Assembly (NCBI GenBank): GCA_030827125.1
Contig: JAURFD010000005.1
Span: 1-53,045 of the forward strand
From: Candidatus Nanopelagicales bacterium
Lineage (GTDB): Bacteria; Actinomycetota; Actinomycetes; S36-B12
Direction of reading: 5' to 3'
Length of the DNA: 53,045 nucleotides
Shown here in pieces: positions 33,770 to 42,253 of the stretch. Position 1 is the stretch's first letter; each line of letters begins with the position of its first letter. Under the pieces are notes generated by a model that worked only from the letters and a program-made list of their open reading frames with translations, made no database searches and had not been told where the DNA came from. Both the position numbers and the translations under genes were made by a program.

Positions 33770-35385
33770 GACGTCGCCGCCAGCGCGCGCTGCACCGCGG
33801 TGACGGTGAGCGGGACCGACTGACCCGGCGCGGTGGCGAGGACCTTCGCCACCTGCGGGGCGAAGAGCGGCGAGCCAACAACGATGTGTGCGGTCGGCCC
33901 ATCGGCGACCACCTCGCCGTCAGCGAGGACCACAACGCGGGTGGCGACCTCGGCCGCGAGCTCCACATCGTGCGTGGCGAGCACCACAGCATGGCCGCGC
34001 GCTGCCAGGTCGCGCAGGATCTGCGCCAGTCGTGCCTTGGTCGGATAGTCCAGTCCGCGGGTGGGCTCGTCGAGCAGGATCACCGCCGGTGATGCCACGA
34101 GGATGATGGCCAGCGCCAGCGTGATTCGCTGCCCCTCGGACAGGTCCCGCGGGTGCATATCGGGGGAGATGTCCGGCGCCAGCTCGGCCAGGAGTACTGC
34201 GGTGCTGCCGGATGGGACCTGAGCGTCGCGATCGGCGTCCTGGCATTCGGCGGCGACGGTGTCTCGACCCAGCAGATCCGTGGACTCCTGCGGGACCAGG
34301 CCGATGCGCCCGATGAGTTTGGGTCCGGTGAGGGCCGCGGGGTCCAGGCCGTCGATGCGGACCGTCCCGGCGTCGGGGCGCCGCAATCCCACGAGTGTGG
34401 AGAGCAGGGTCGACTTGCCCGCTCCATTGCGGCCCATGAGCGCGATGACCTCGCCGGCGGCGACGTCTAGGGTCACGCCGCGCAGCGCGGGGATCTCGCC
34501 GTACGACGCCTTCGTGCGATCAATGGTCACGACACGAGCGCCCACATCGGGAGCGGTCGGCTCGGGGGTGTCGGCCAGGCGCTCACGCAGTGACGCGGCC
34601 CGTCGACGGGCATCACGCACGGAGAGGGGGAGGGGTTCCCAGTGCGCAAGGCGCCCCAGTTGTACGACGGCCGGCGCGATGGGGACGTCGCGCATGATGT
34701 CCGACGGCGTACCGATGATCAATGGTGCGGCGTCGCCGGGGACGTAGACGATGCGGTCGGCGTACTCCAGGACGCGCTCAAGTCGATGCTCGGCCAAGAC
34801 GACGGTGATGCCGAGATCGTGGACCAGGCGTTGCAGAGTGGCGAGGACCTCCTCGGCGGCGCCCGGGTCGAGCGCGCTGGTCGGTTCGTCGAGGACGAGC
34901 ACGCGTGGATGCGCAGTGAGAACGGCTCCGATCGCCACGCGCTGACGCTGTCCACCCGAAAGCGAGAGGAGCGGTCGGTCGCGCACATCGGTGAGTCCGA
35001 GCAGATCCAGCGTCTCCTCGACCCGTCGACGCATGACGGCGGGGGCGATACCGAGGCACTCCATCGAATAGGCGAGTTCCTCCTCGACGGTGTCGGTGAC
35101 GAAACTCGACATCGGATCCTGCGGCACCATGCCGACGAGATCGGCCAGGTCACGCGGCGGGTGCGTGCGCGTGTCGCGACCATCGACGGTGACACGGCCC
35201 TGGAGCGTGCCGCCGGTGAAGTGGGGCACCAGCCCGTTGATCGCGCGCAGCAGCGTCGACTTGCCGCTGCCGGTGCGACCGACGACGAGGACCAGCTCGC
35301 CCTCATCGATGCGCAGGTTGACGTCGGCCAGGGTGGGTTGCGCCGCACCCTCGTAGGTGATCGTCACACTCTCGAAGTCGATCAT
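33766..35385 (-). CDS. ECF transporter fused ATPase (EcfA-EcfA')
   Basis: 539 residues with two ABC ATPase domains in one chain. Domain 1: Walker A GRTGSGKST (36-44), signature LSGGQ (142-146), Walker B VLVLDEPTS. Domain 2: Walker A GRNGAGKST (318-326), variant signature LSEGQ (415-419), Walker B VILLDEPTRGLD, switch His in ATHD. It drives the ECF transporter formed with the neighbouring T and S proteins. The ATG at 35385 overlaps the ECF-T stop (ATGA); upstream readings in this frame are shadows of ECF-T. Confidence 0.94.
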   Translation of the reverse strand: MIDFESVTITYEGAAQPTLADVNLRIDEGELVLVVGRTGSGKSTLLRAINGLVPHFTGGTLQGRVTVDGRDTRTHPPRDLADLVGMVPQDPMSSFVTDTVEEELAYSMECLGIAPAVMRRRVEETLDLLGLTDVRDRPLLSLSGGQRQRVAIGAVLTAHPRVLVLDEPTSALDPGAAEEVLATLQRLVHDLGITVVLAEHRLERVLEYADRIVYVPGDAAPLIIGTPSDIMRDVPIAPAVVQLGRLAHWEPLPLSVRDARRRAASLRERLADTPEPTAPDVGARVVTIDRTKASYGEIPALRGVTLDVAAGEVIALMGRNGAGKSTLLSTLVGLRRPDAGTVRIDGLDPAALTGPKLIGRIGLVPQESTDLLGRDTVAAECQDADRDAQVPSGSTAVLLAELAPDISPDMHPRDLSEGQRITLALAIILVASPAVILLDEPTRGLDYPTKARLAQILRDLAARGHAVVLATHDVELAAEVATRVVVLADGEVVADGPTAHIVVGSPLFAPQVAKVLATAPGQSVPLTVTAVQRALAATS

Positions 35386-36488
35386 GCGGCCACCGCCTCG
35401 CGTGACAGCGGGACGCGCGGACGCGGTGGTGCGGGAGTGAGGAACGCGGGCAGTGCACTGACCAGGATGGCGAGAACGGCGAGCGGGGGCAGGGCTGGCC
35501 AGACGGGTGGGTCGACCGACGGCGTGAGCCCGGGGGTGCCGAGGATCCCCAGGATGAGCAGCGACGCGCCCGTAACAACAGCGCAACCGGTGAGCAGCCA
35601 CTCCGCGCCGGACCAGGGGTCGGGGCGATACCGCGAGCGCGTCGTACGGCGCCCCGCGAGGGTGAAGCCGACCAGGCCGATGACGACACCGACGATGAGG
35701 AGCGGCAGGCCGAGGTAGGTCGGAGCCGACGCGTCGAGCAGGGCGTAGACGCCGATGATCACCGCGATGAGCCCGATGATGAGGGCACCGGTCGTCATCC
35801 GACGCAGTTGCGGGCTGCGTTCGGCCTGCCGACCGTATCCGCGGGAGTCCATCGCGGCCGCGAGATTGACGGAGCGCTCGAGGGCACCTTCGAGGACGGG
35901 TACGGCCGCACCGGCGGCGCCGCGAATACCGGCGTTGGCGCGACCGCGGAGCCGACGTGCTGAGCGGATGCGATCAAGATCGGCGACCAGCTGGGGGGCG
36001 AAGGTGATCGCGACGACAAGGGAGACACCGAACTCGTACAGGGCCGCTGGGGCGGCTTTGAGCAGCCGCGCCGGTGAGGCGAGTGAGTTGGCGGCGCCGA
36101 TGCAGGCGAGGATGGTCGCGAGGCGAAGGCCCTCGTAGAACGCCGCCAACATCGACTCGGCAGTGATCGCGCCGCCGAGGCGCACGCCAGCGAAGAGGTC
36201 GGGCAGCGTGAGGGACGGCAGCGTGACGAGGACGGTCGTGCCGATCGGCGCCGACACGATCGCCTGGAAGACCATACGAATCGCGATGACGATGAGGCCG
36301 ATCCGAAGGAAGACGGCGAACGATCGCGACCACGGCGCTTGTGGTCGCCGCGCGGCGACGACGTAGCCGGCCACCGCAATGATGAGTCCGAGCAGGAGTG
36401 GGTTGGTGGTGCGGGAGGCCGCCACAGCAAGGCCGATGGCCCACAGCCACCAGGCTCCCGGGTGCACGAGGCGCGCGGTCATGTTCAC
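35382..36488 (-). CDS. ECF transporter T component (EcfT, energy-coupling membrane protein)
   Basis: 368 residues. N-terminal helices (WWLWAIGLAVAASRTTNPLLLGL) resemble the CbiQ/EcfT fold. The coupling-helix signatures are present: IRSARRLRGRAN (first Ala-Arg-Gly type motif) and AAAMDSRGYGR (second). The C-terminal half has additional hydrophobic helices beyond the usual EcfT length of about 260, a feature of the actinobacterial cobalamin-type systems. GTG at 36488 overlaps the previous stop (GTGA); an ATG two codons later is an alternative. Confidence 0.9.
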   Translation of the reverse strand: MNMTARLVHPGAWWLWAIGLAVAASRTTNPLLLGLIIAVAGYVVAARRPQAPWSRSFAVFLRIGLIVIAIRMVFQAIVSAPIGTTVLVTLPSLTLPDLFAGVRLGGAITAESMLAAFYEGLRLATILACIGAANSLASPARLLKAAPAALYEFGVSLVVAITFAPQLVADLDRIRSARRLRGRANAGIRGAAGAAVPVLEGALERSVNLAAAMDSRGYGRQAERSPQLRRMTTGALIIGLIAVIIGVYALLDASAPTYLGLPLLIVGVVIGLVGFTLAGRRTTRSRYRPDPWSGAEWLLTGCAVVTGASLLILGILGTPGLTPSVDPPVWPALPPLAVLAILVSALPAFLTPAPPRPRVPLSREAVAA

Positions 36489-37429
36489 AGCGATCGCCGC
36501 CGGGTGATGATGACGGCGGCGCCGCCGAGGAGGGCGATGCCCGCGACGGCTCCGCCGGTGAGCAGCGCGCTGCCGCCGCCAGAGTCGGTCGGATCGGGGA
36601 GCGGTTCGGCAAGCAAGGACACGGCCGGCGTGGGTGTGTCGGACGGTGCGGCAGCCACGCTCGCCAGTTCACTCGACGACAGCGCGGGTTGCGGCGTCGG
36701 TGTGGGTGTGGGTGGCCGGGTCGCTGCAGGGGTCGGCGTGACCGACGGTGACGTCGAGGCGTCGATGGACGCATCCGCTGTTGAGTCGGCCGCGCTCGAG
36801 TCGGGCGACAGTGAGTCCACCGACGTCGAACTTGGCTCGGCCGGGGTCGAGGACGTGGCGGTGGGCTTGGGTTCCTTGGTCTTTATGGGCGTCGGTTTGG
36901 GTGACGTGCTCGGCTCGGGTGTGGGCTCGGGCTCGTGTACGACGGTGGCGCACTCACCGCTCGGGTAGGTGCCGATGGCGCAGATGAGACCGCCCTCCAC
37001 GCGAACCGATGCGGCAGCGCGCAGCACGTCGTACCCGGTGGCCTTCGGTTCCGCGCTTACGCACAGCGCCCAGGCGCCGGGCGGGGACTGACCCGGGGGT
37101 GCGTCTTCGGGCAGGCCCGGATCCACGATGACGGCCACGCGCTTGCGCCCATCCTCGGCCGGTGTGTCGGCGCACACGGCGTCGAAGTCCGCGCCTGTGC
37201 GCGGCGGCAGCCCACCGCCATCGCCATCGACGGAGAAACGCCAACCCTCCACCGTGCCATCGGCGGGGATGCGGAAGGCCGGGCCCGCATTGGCGTAGGT
37301 CCAGGACCCATCCGCACCGAGCCAGTAGGACCAGTAGCGGTAGGCCGTTGCCTGCGCGGGGGCGCCGGACACCACGACGAGCCCGGCCACTGAAGTGGCC
37401 AGGGCCCATCGCAGCATTCCGGTGCGCAT
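36485..37429 (-). CDS. SCO2322-family secreted, membrane-anchored protein of the B12 operon
   Basis: 314 residues: signal peptide (1-28), a compact domain of about 140 residues with four Cys (86, 123, 150, 160), a Pro/Ser/Thr-rich stalk (about 166-265), then one transmembrane helix and RRRSL. So the domain is displayed outside the cell. YWSYWLGADGSWTYANAGPA ... GTVEGWRF and TGYDVLRAAAS ... GLICAIG look like the Trp/Gly and helix pieces of the transcobalamin C-terminal (DUF4430) lid, but in swapped order; this resemblance is by eye. Located between the alpha-barrel secreted protein and ECF-T, it probably helps pass cobalamin to the transporter. Confidence 0.75.
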   Translation of the reverse strand: MRTGMLRWALATSVAGLVVVSGAPAQATAYRYWSYWLGADGSWTYANAGPAFRIPADGTVEGWRFSVDGDGGGLPPRTGADFDAVCADTPAEDGRKRVAVIVDPGLPEDAPPGQSPPGAWALCVSAEPKATGYDVLRAAASVRVEGGLICAIGTYPSGECATVVHEPEPTPEPSTSPKPTPIKTKEPKPTATSSTPAEPSSTSVDSLSPDSSAADSTADASIDASTSPSVTPTPAATRPPTPTPTPQPALSSSELASVAAAPSDTPTPAVSLLAEPLPDPTDSGGGSALLTGGAVAGIALLGGAAVIITRRRSL

Positions 37430-37446
37430 GTGGTGACGTCCGCTCG

Positions 37447-38520
37447 CTAGGAGGTCTGCCGGGTGGCCTGCAGATCGGCGACCAGATCCCGGCCACCAAA
37501 GTTGCGCGCATCGGAGCCGGTCGCGACCGCCGCGAGGATGGCGGTACCGAGTGCGCCAGCGCGGCCTCCTTCACCATCCTCGACGTAGGCGTCAATGTTG
37601 TCGGCGAGTGCCATGATGGCGATGTCGGTGGCGATGCCACCGGTGCGCGCGGCGACGAGACCGATGATCGCAACCGCCGTGGAGTTCCAGTCGGTCACCT
37701 GCGGAGTGAAGGCATCGGGGAGTCGGCCGTCATTCGCCCGCAGCTCGCGCGCGAGCCACCGGGCCGTAGCGGCCTTGACGTTCTCTACGCGGCCGTTGCC
37801 ATCGCAGGTCACGGATGGATTGGCGCGTTGCTGACTTCTTTCGCGCACCAGGAATGCGCGTGACAGGCCGAGCAGGCTCTGGGTCGTCGACATCGATTCG
37901 GGCACCATCCCGGACATGTACGGCATGCTGCCCACCTGGTCGGGCTCGGCCATGCAGCCGTAGGCCATGCGGCTCTCGAAGTTCGCGGCGCTTCGGCGCT
38001 GCTTCGATGTGCCATCGACGAGTGTGAGAGCGGCCATCGCGAGGCCGGTGGAGTTGGTGTCCGGGGAGCCGCCGGAGTAGTAGGGGAAACCTCCACCGCG
38101 CGACTGCTGGGCGAGCAACCAGGCTGCCGCATCTCCCGCGGCTTCGGTCTCACCGACCGCGGTGAGCGCGGCCAGGGCAAGGGCTGTGGAGTTGGTATCC
38201 GGGCCCGAGTAGGACTGGGGATCCGACGGCGGGCACGTCACCGTGGTGTCGGCGCGATACGACATGAAAGATCCGTCGGCGCACTGCTGATCGAGGAGCC
38301 AGGTGATGGCCTCGCGCGGGACGCGCGTTTGCGCGGCGACGAGACCCATGAGGGCGTAGGACTGGCGGAAGACGCCGTCGTACGTCGCATCTTGTACGCC
38401 GTAGAGACCTTCGTCAGCGCGTGGCGACGGGGGAGCGGCCGAACTCACTGAGGTACTGACGGTCACGCCAGTGAGAAGGGCACCGGCCAGGGCCAGTGCG
38501 GTGAAGCGTGCTGTGCGCAC
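37447..38520 (-). CDS. Secreted prenyltransferase/squalene-oxidase-repeat alpha-barrel protein (candidate cobalamin binder)
   Basis: 357 residues with a signal peptide (1-28). The mature part consists of alpha/alpha repeats: ITWLLDQQCADGSF and AAWLLAQQSRGGGF (QW-like ends), and three helices headed by DTNSTALALAAL (108), DTNSTGLAMAAL (154) and DWNSTAVAIIGL (277). The Asp-Thr-x-x-x-Ala-x-x-x-Leu-Ala pattern is that of the alpha6-alpha6 barrel of animal intrinsic factor and transcobalamin. No cyclase DxDD motif is seen. First gene after the cobalamin riboswitch; GTG start with AAGGAG at 5 nt. A cytoplasmic terpene cyclase is excluded by the signal peptide. Confidence 0.8.
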   Translation of the reverse strand: MRTARFTALALAGALLTGVTVSTSVSSAAPPSPRADEGLYGVQDATYDGVFRQSYALMGLVAAQTRVPREAITWLLDQQCADGSFMSYRADTTVTCPPSDPQSYSGPDTNSTALALAALTAVGETEAAGDAAAWLLAQQSRGGGFPYYSGGSPDTNSTGLAMAALTLVDGTSKQRRSAANFESRMAYGCMAEPDQVGSMPYMSGMVPESMSTTQSLLGLSRAFLVRERSQQRANPSVTCDGNGRVENVKAATARWLARELRANDGRLPDAFTPQVTDWNSTAVAIIGLVAARTGGIATDIAIMALADNIDAYVEDGEGGRAGALGTAILAAVATGSDARNFGGRDLVADLQATRQTS

Positions 38521-38639
38521 GTGTACTCCTTGGATGAGCGACCCACTGACGATGCCGGCTGGCGCAGGTCCTCCCGCGGAGCCGCCACGTCCCGCAGACC
38601 TCGACGGGGCGATCGATCTGGTGATCGACCGCAGGCGCT

Positions 38640-38750
<111 letters not shown>

Positions 38751-38811
38751 TGATTGATTCAGTTGTGAGGCGAACTGCGCGGTGGAACCGCGCCGTGGCG
38801 CCTATGGGTGC

Positions 38812-38840
38812 ATCCGATCACGCCGGAGGTCGGGAGTCAA
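38812..38840 (-). promoter_or_regulatory. Candidate promoter of the riboswitch operon
   Basis: TTGACT (38840-38835), a 17-nt spacer, and TCGGAT (38817-38812) on the minus strand, about 60 nt before the aptamer. The -35 is good, the -10 weak; offered as a candidate only. The rest of 38751-38900 shows nothing else. Confidence 0.3.
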
Positions 38841-38870
38841 AGGTGGCCCGCCGGCGTCTCCAAGCGGCGT

Positions 38871-38888
38871 CGTGAGGTGCCCCTCACG
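38871..38888 (-). terminator. Short hairpin after the 71-residue ORF
   Basis: CGTGAGG / CCTCACG (38871-38877 and 38882-38888), 4-nt loop, 12 nt after the stop of the small gene on the minus strand. No U-run follows, so termination is uncertain. Confidence 0.35.
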
Positions 38889-38900
38889 GCCGACCCGCCC

Positions 38901-39116
38901 TTAGGACGGCGGATGCAGACTCATCGGCCCGTATACCTGGCGGTCGTCCTCCCACAGCACGACGGCGTCGATGCCCCCATCGAGCAACTCGCGCCACGTC
39001 TCGCCCAACCAGGTCTCGGCATCGGCCTGATTGGGGAAGTCCTGCGTGGTCGCGGCCGCGGGGAGTGATTCGACCGGGGTGCCCTCCGCGTCGGTGTAGA
39101 TCCACATCCATCCCAT
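38901..39116 (-). CDS. Small conserved actinobacterial protein
   Basis: 71 residues, MGWMWIYTDAEGTPVESLPA, then FPNQADAETWLGETWRELLD, GIDAVVLWEDDRQVYGPMSL. A compact alpha/beta protein with many aromatic residues, like short proteins widespread in Actinomycetota without known function. TAGCGT (39123-39128) ends 6 nt before the ATG, a strong sign of a real leaderless gene. A 14-bp palindrome lies just upstream of the expected -35. Confidence 0.8.
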   Translation of the reverse strand: MGWMWIYTDAEGTPVESLPAAATTQDFPNQADAETWLGETWRELLDGGIDAVVLWEDDRQVYGPMSLHPPS

Positions 39117-39154
39117 GGGGACACGCTACCGGCGCGGATCCTCGTCTGATCGAC

Positions 39155-39168
39155 GTTCACCGGTGAAC
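39155..39168. promoter_or_regulatory. 14-bp perfect palindrome, possible operator
   Basis: GTTCACCGGTGAAC is a perfect inverted repeat, centred about 33 nt upstream of the -10 hexamer of the 71-residue gene, where an activator or repressor dimer could bind. It is not a standard actinobacterial LexA box (that has GAAC...GTTC). The regulator is unknown. Confidence 0.35.
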
Positions 39169-39170
39169 CT

Positions 39171-39207
39171 TGCGAGCACTTGGCCACCCCAGGGTGGTCT
39201 GCTCGCA
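39171..39207. other. Stem-loop in the DUF3043 / small-gene interval
   Basis: Outer arms TGCGAGCA (39171-39178) and TGCTCGCA (39200-39207), inner arms CCACCC and GGGTGG. It lies downstream of DUF3043 on the minus strand but is not followed by U residues. It could be a Rho-independent-like terminator without U-tract or an RNA processing element. Confidence 0.4.
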
Positions 39208-39272
39208 CAGTTCGCTCGCGACCAGCCGACGCACGGGCCCGTCACCTATGCGAGGAAGAGTCGGCAGGCACG

Positions 39273-39866
39273 CTACCGAGAGGTGCGTGGCTCCTCGGGA
39301 ATCTGCCCGCGCTTCACCCGGGGCGGGGGAAGTCGGAAGCGGCGCATCTGCAGACTGCGCAAGATGGCGTAGAGCGAGGCACCCTTGCGGTCGGCCTTGT
39401 CGGGGAAGTACGCCCTCAACTTGGTGTGCAGGCGCCACAGCAGCCAGATCTCATCGAGGGCCACGATGATGATGAGCGCCATCCACGCGACGGATACGCC
39501 CAGCTGGACCGATGGGACTGGGATAAACCCAAGGACGAGTACGGCGAGGGCGATGAAGATGAACCACTCGGCGATCGTGAACCGGCTGTCCACGAAGTCT
39601 CGGATGTAGCGGCGGGCCGGGCCCTGGTCGCGCGCCGGCAGAGCTCGCTCATCACCGGCCATGAGTGCGGCGCGCTGTTCGGCCCGCGCCTGGCGGTCCC
39701 GATCGCGGGCGGCCCGCTTAGCCGCCTTGGGGTCCTTCGGGATCTTGAGAGCCTGCTTGCGGGCGGCCTCGGCCTCCTTGCGGGAGGGGGTGGGCCGGCC
39801 TTTTCCCGTCGTGGGTGCGCTCTCGACGGGGGTTTCTGGCTCCGCAGGGGCCTTGCGTCCGAACAT
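39273..39866 (-). CDS. DUF3043 domain-containing membrane protein
   Basis: 197 residues: a Lys/Arg/Ala-rich cytoplasmic N-terminus (FGRKAPAEPETP ... PSRKEAEAARKQALKIPKDP), the conserved RRYIRDFVDSRFTIAEWFIF, two transmembrane helices (about 98-116 and 121-142) and a basic C-terminus. This is the standard DUF3043 architecture found in Actinomycetota; function unknown. TAGATT (39873-39878) ends 6 nt before the ATG (leaderless). Divergent from pspA. Confidence 0.93.
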   Translation of the reverse strand: MFGRKAPAEPETPVESAPTTGKGRPTPSRKEAEAARKQALKIPKDPKAAKRAARDRDRQARAEQRAALMAGDERALPARDQGPARRYIRDFVDSRFTIAEWFIFIALAVLVLGFIPVPSVQLGVSVAWMALIIIVALDEIWLLWRLHTKLRAYFPDKADRKGASLYAILRSLQMRRFRLPPPRVKRGQIPEEPRTSR

Positions 39867-39957
39867 ACGGGCAATCTACCCGTCTTGTCCGAGCGTGCGC
39901 GTCGGGCTACGTCACCCCATAGGCTGGGGTCAGGTCAGATGTCGGTTGGAGGACACC

Positions 39958-40692
39958 ATGGGTATGTGGCAGCGGTTCAAGCTCATCTTTGCGTCGAAGG
40001 CCAACAAGGCCCTGGACCGCGCGGAGGACCCGCGCGAAACGTTGGACTACTCGTATGAGAAGCAGCTCGAACTGCTGCAGAAGGTCCGCCGCGGTGTGGC
40101 CGATGTCGCCACGAGCCGCAAGCGCATCGAATTGCAGATCCAAAACCTCGGCCAGCAGACGGCGAAGCTGACCGACCAGGCCAAGGCCGCGCTGGCGGGC
40201 GGCCGTGAGGATCTCGCCCGCGAGGCGCTCACGCGCAAGAGCGGCCTAGAGACGCAGATCGCCGACCTCAGCGGTCAACTCGCGCAGTTGCAGGATCAAG
40301 AGGAGAAACTCGTCGCGGCCTCCCAGCAATTGCAGGCCAAGGTTGACTCCTTCCGCACCAAGAAGGAGACCATCAAGGCGACGTACTCCGCGGCTGAAGC
40401 ACAGACAAAGATCAACGAAGCCTTCGCCGGCATCTCCGACGAACTCGGCGAGGTGGGCCTGGCCATGCAGCGTGCCGAGGACAAGACCGCGCAGATGCAG
40501 GCTCGCGCCGGCGCTATCGACGAGCTCGTGTCCTCCGGGGCGCTGGAGGATGTCTCGGGAATGGGCAAGGACAACCTCACGTTGGAGTTGGAACGGATGG
40601 CTAACGAGCATCAGGTCGATGACGAGTTGGCCAAGATGCGATTGGAGCTCGGCTCCGGTGGCAATCCCGCGATCGAGGGCGACGCCAAGTAG
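39958..40692 (+). CDS. pspA: PspA/IM30 family envelope-stress protein
   Basis: 244 residues, almost entirely coiled coil. The N-terminal amphipathic helix GMWQRFKLIFASKANKALDR binds membranes, followed by EDPRETLDYSYEKQLELLQK and long heptad-rich helices to about residue 190. PspA forms ESCRT-III-like scaffolds that protect or repair the inner membrane. The ATG at 39958 has GGAGG 6 nt upstream; TAGGCT at 39921-39926 is a possible -10. With htpX and pspAB downstream it forms the actinobacterial psp gene cluster. Confidence 0.95.
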   Translation: MGMWQRFKLIFASKANKALDRAEDPRETLDYSYEKQLELLQKVRRGVADVATSRKRIELQIQNLGQQTAKLTDQAKAALAGGREDLAREALTRKSGLETQIADLSGQLAQLQDQEEKLVAASQQLQAKVDSFRTKKETIKATYSAAEAQTKINEAFAGISDELGEVGLAMQRAEDKTAQMQARAGAIDELVSSGALEDVSGMGKDNLTLELERMANEHQVDDELAKMRLELGSGGNPAIEGDAK

Positions 40693-40759
40693 TTCCCCGG
40701 CTCACCGCCGACGACGCGTACGCCGTACGACGAGTGAGAGCTGAAGGGAGCGCAACCGC

Positions 40760-41674
40760 ATGGCACGCACGCGATACGGGACCGATCGTGGGCTGACCGC
40801 TCGCATGGTCGGCACCCTCTTCGGGCTTGGTCTCCTCTACGTCATCCTCGCCGCCGTCCTCTACGCCCTTGGCGTGGGCGCGATCTGGGTGCTCGGCATC
40901 TCCGCGGCACTGCTCTTCGGCCAGTGGTGGTTCTCCGACTCCATGGCGATGGCGGCCATGCGGGCCCACGTTGTAACCCCGGAGCAGGCACCGCAGTTGC
41001 ACGGGCTCGTTGATCGTCTCTGCGCGATGGCCGACATGGAGAAGCCGCGTATCGCGATCGCCGACAATGACGCGCCGAACGCCTTCGCGACCGGGCGCAC
41101 CGCAAAGCGCGGTGTTGTCGTCGTGACGACTGGCCTGCTTCGTCGACTCGATCGTGACGAACTCGAGGGCGTCCTGGCACACGAGTTGTCGCACATCGCG
41201 CACCGCGACGTCACGGTGATGACGATCGCATCCTTCACGGCGATCCTGGCTGGCTTCATGGTGCGATCCGCGATGTGGGGCTCGATGATGCGCGATCGAC
41301 GCGATCAAAACACCGCTCTGATCTTCTTCGCCGTGATGATCGTGAGCGTCCTGGTCTACGTCATCTCCTTTGTCCTGATCCGTGCACTATCGCGCTATCG
41401 GGAACTTGGCGCCGATCGAGGGGCGGCCCACGTCACCGGTCAGCCAGCGGCGCTGGCACGCGCGCTGCAGAAGATTTCCGGTGAGATGGGATCGATCCCC
41501 ACCAAGGATCTGCGGCAGATGGAACCGGTCGCCTCCTTCGCCTTTGTGCCGGCGTTCTCCAAAGGGCGCGGCGGCGGGGGGTTCGGACTCGAATCGATCA
41601 TGTCGACACACCCGCCGCTGCAGAAGCGACTCGATCAACTCGCGAAGATTGCCGCCGAGATGGGCCAGCGTTAG
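40760..41674 (+). CDS. htpX: Zinc metalloprotease HtpX (M48)
   Basis: 304-residue membrane protease for quality control of misfolded membrane proteins. Two N-terminal helices (about 17-39 and 41-58), the catalytic motif HELSH (His141, Glu142, His145), two further helices (about 154-172 and 186-207), and the third zinc ligand Glu214 in RYRELGADRGAAHVTG. The last residues (STHPPLQKRLDQL) are a conserved M48B feature. AAGGGAG precedes the ATG. It lies 67 nt after pspA and 3 nt before pspAB, so the three act together. Confidence 0.96.
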   Translation: MARTRYGTDRGLTARMVGTLFGLGLLYVILAAVLYALGVGAIWVLGISAALLFGQWWFSDSMAMAAMRAHVVTPEQAPQLHGLVDRLCAMADMEKPRIAIADNDAPNAFATGRTAKRGVVVVTTGLLRRLDRDELEGVLAHELSHIAHRDVTVMTIASFTAILAGFMVRSAMWGSMMRDRRDQNTALIFFAVMIVSVLVYVISFVLIRALSRYRELGADRGAAHVTGQPAALARALQKISGEMGSIPTKDLRQMEPVASFAFVPAFSKGRGGGGFGLESIMSTHPPLQKRLDQLAKIAAEMGQR

Positions 41675-41677
41675 CGC

Positions 41678-42250
41678 ATGGGTTTCCTCGACGGATTGCT
41701 CGGTCGGCGCAAGCCGGTGAAGCCGAATCTCGACGCACTCTTCGCCGTGCCGAATGCCGCGATCACACTGCAGGTCTCCAGCGATCTGCTGCCCACGGGC
41801 AAGGGAGCGGTGGCCTTCCGGCCCGTTGAGGGCCGCGCGTTTGCCGATATTGAGGCCGACATTCGCGCACTGCTGGACGCCGACGGGGGCCCGCCGGTCG
41901 AGGTGGTGAGTGACGGCTACGGCTACACCTGGATTGTCGTCTCGACCGATCCGCCTGACGTGAGCGCTGTCGTGACCGACGTGCACGCTGTCAATGCCAC
42001 GCTCGCCGACCATGGCTTCGGCCCCCAGTTGCTCTGCAGCCTCATCCCCTTCCGCGGCCCGGACGGCCACACGCTGGCGTTGGTCTACCTCTTTAAGCGG
42101 GGCACCTTCTACCCCTTTGCTCCGCGCGAGGGGGAGCAGCGCGACTCGATCACCGAGCTGCAGATTCGCGACCTGCTTCAGGGGGATCTGCCGTGGGATG
42201 CTGATACGTCACGCTGGTTCGCCGTGTGGGGGGCGCCCGGCATGGAGTAA
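41678..42250 (+). CDS. pspAB: PspA-associated protein PspAB
   Basis: 190 residues, beginning GFLDGLLGRRKPVKPNLDAL and containing the family stretch YGYTWIVVSTDPPDVSAVVTDVHAVN and the C-terminal WDADTSRWFAVWG. A cytosolic alpha/beta protein conserved next to pspA or htpX in actinobacteria and archaea; the biochemical role is not known. Starts 3 nt after the htpX stop, so it is co-translated. Confidence 0.92.
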   Translation: MGFLDGLLGRRKPVKPNLDALFAVPNAAITLQVSSDLLPTGKGAVAFRPVEGRAFADIEADIRALLDADGGPPVEVVSDGYGYTWIVVSTDPPDVSAVVTDVHAVNATLADHGFGPQLLCSLIPFRGPDGHTLALVYLFKRGTFYPFAPREGEQRDSITELQIRDLLQGDLPWDADTSRWFAVWGAPGME

Positions 42251-42253
42251 GGG

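Noticed and set aside
36339-36968. 209-codon plus-strand ORF opposite ECF-T and the SCO2322-family gene
   Set aside because: It mirrors the Pro/Ser/Thr stalk of the minus-strand gene (Gly/Val/Ser repeats) and has no support as a gene.
37447-38520. Terpene or squalene cyclase
   Set aside because: It has a signal peptide, no DxDD or DxDDTA catalytic motif, and sits behind a cobalamin riboswitch with B12 transport genes.
39155-39168. Palindrome as a LexA/SOS box
   Set aside because: The half-sites are in the opposite order (GTTC...GAAC), not GAAC...GTTC as in actinobacterial LexA sites.
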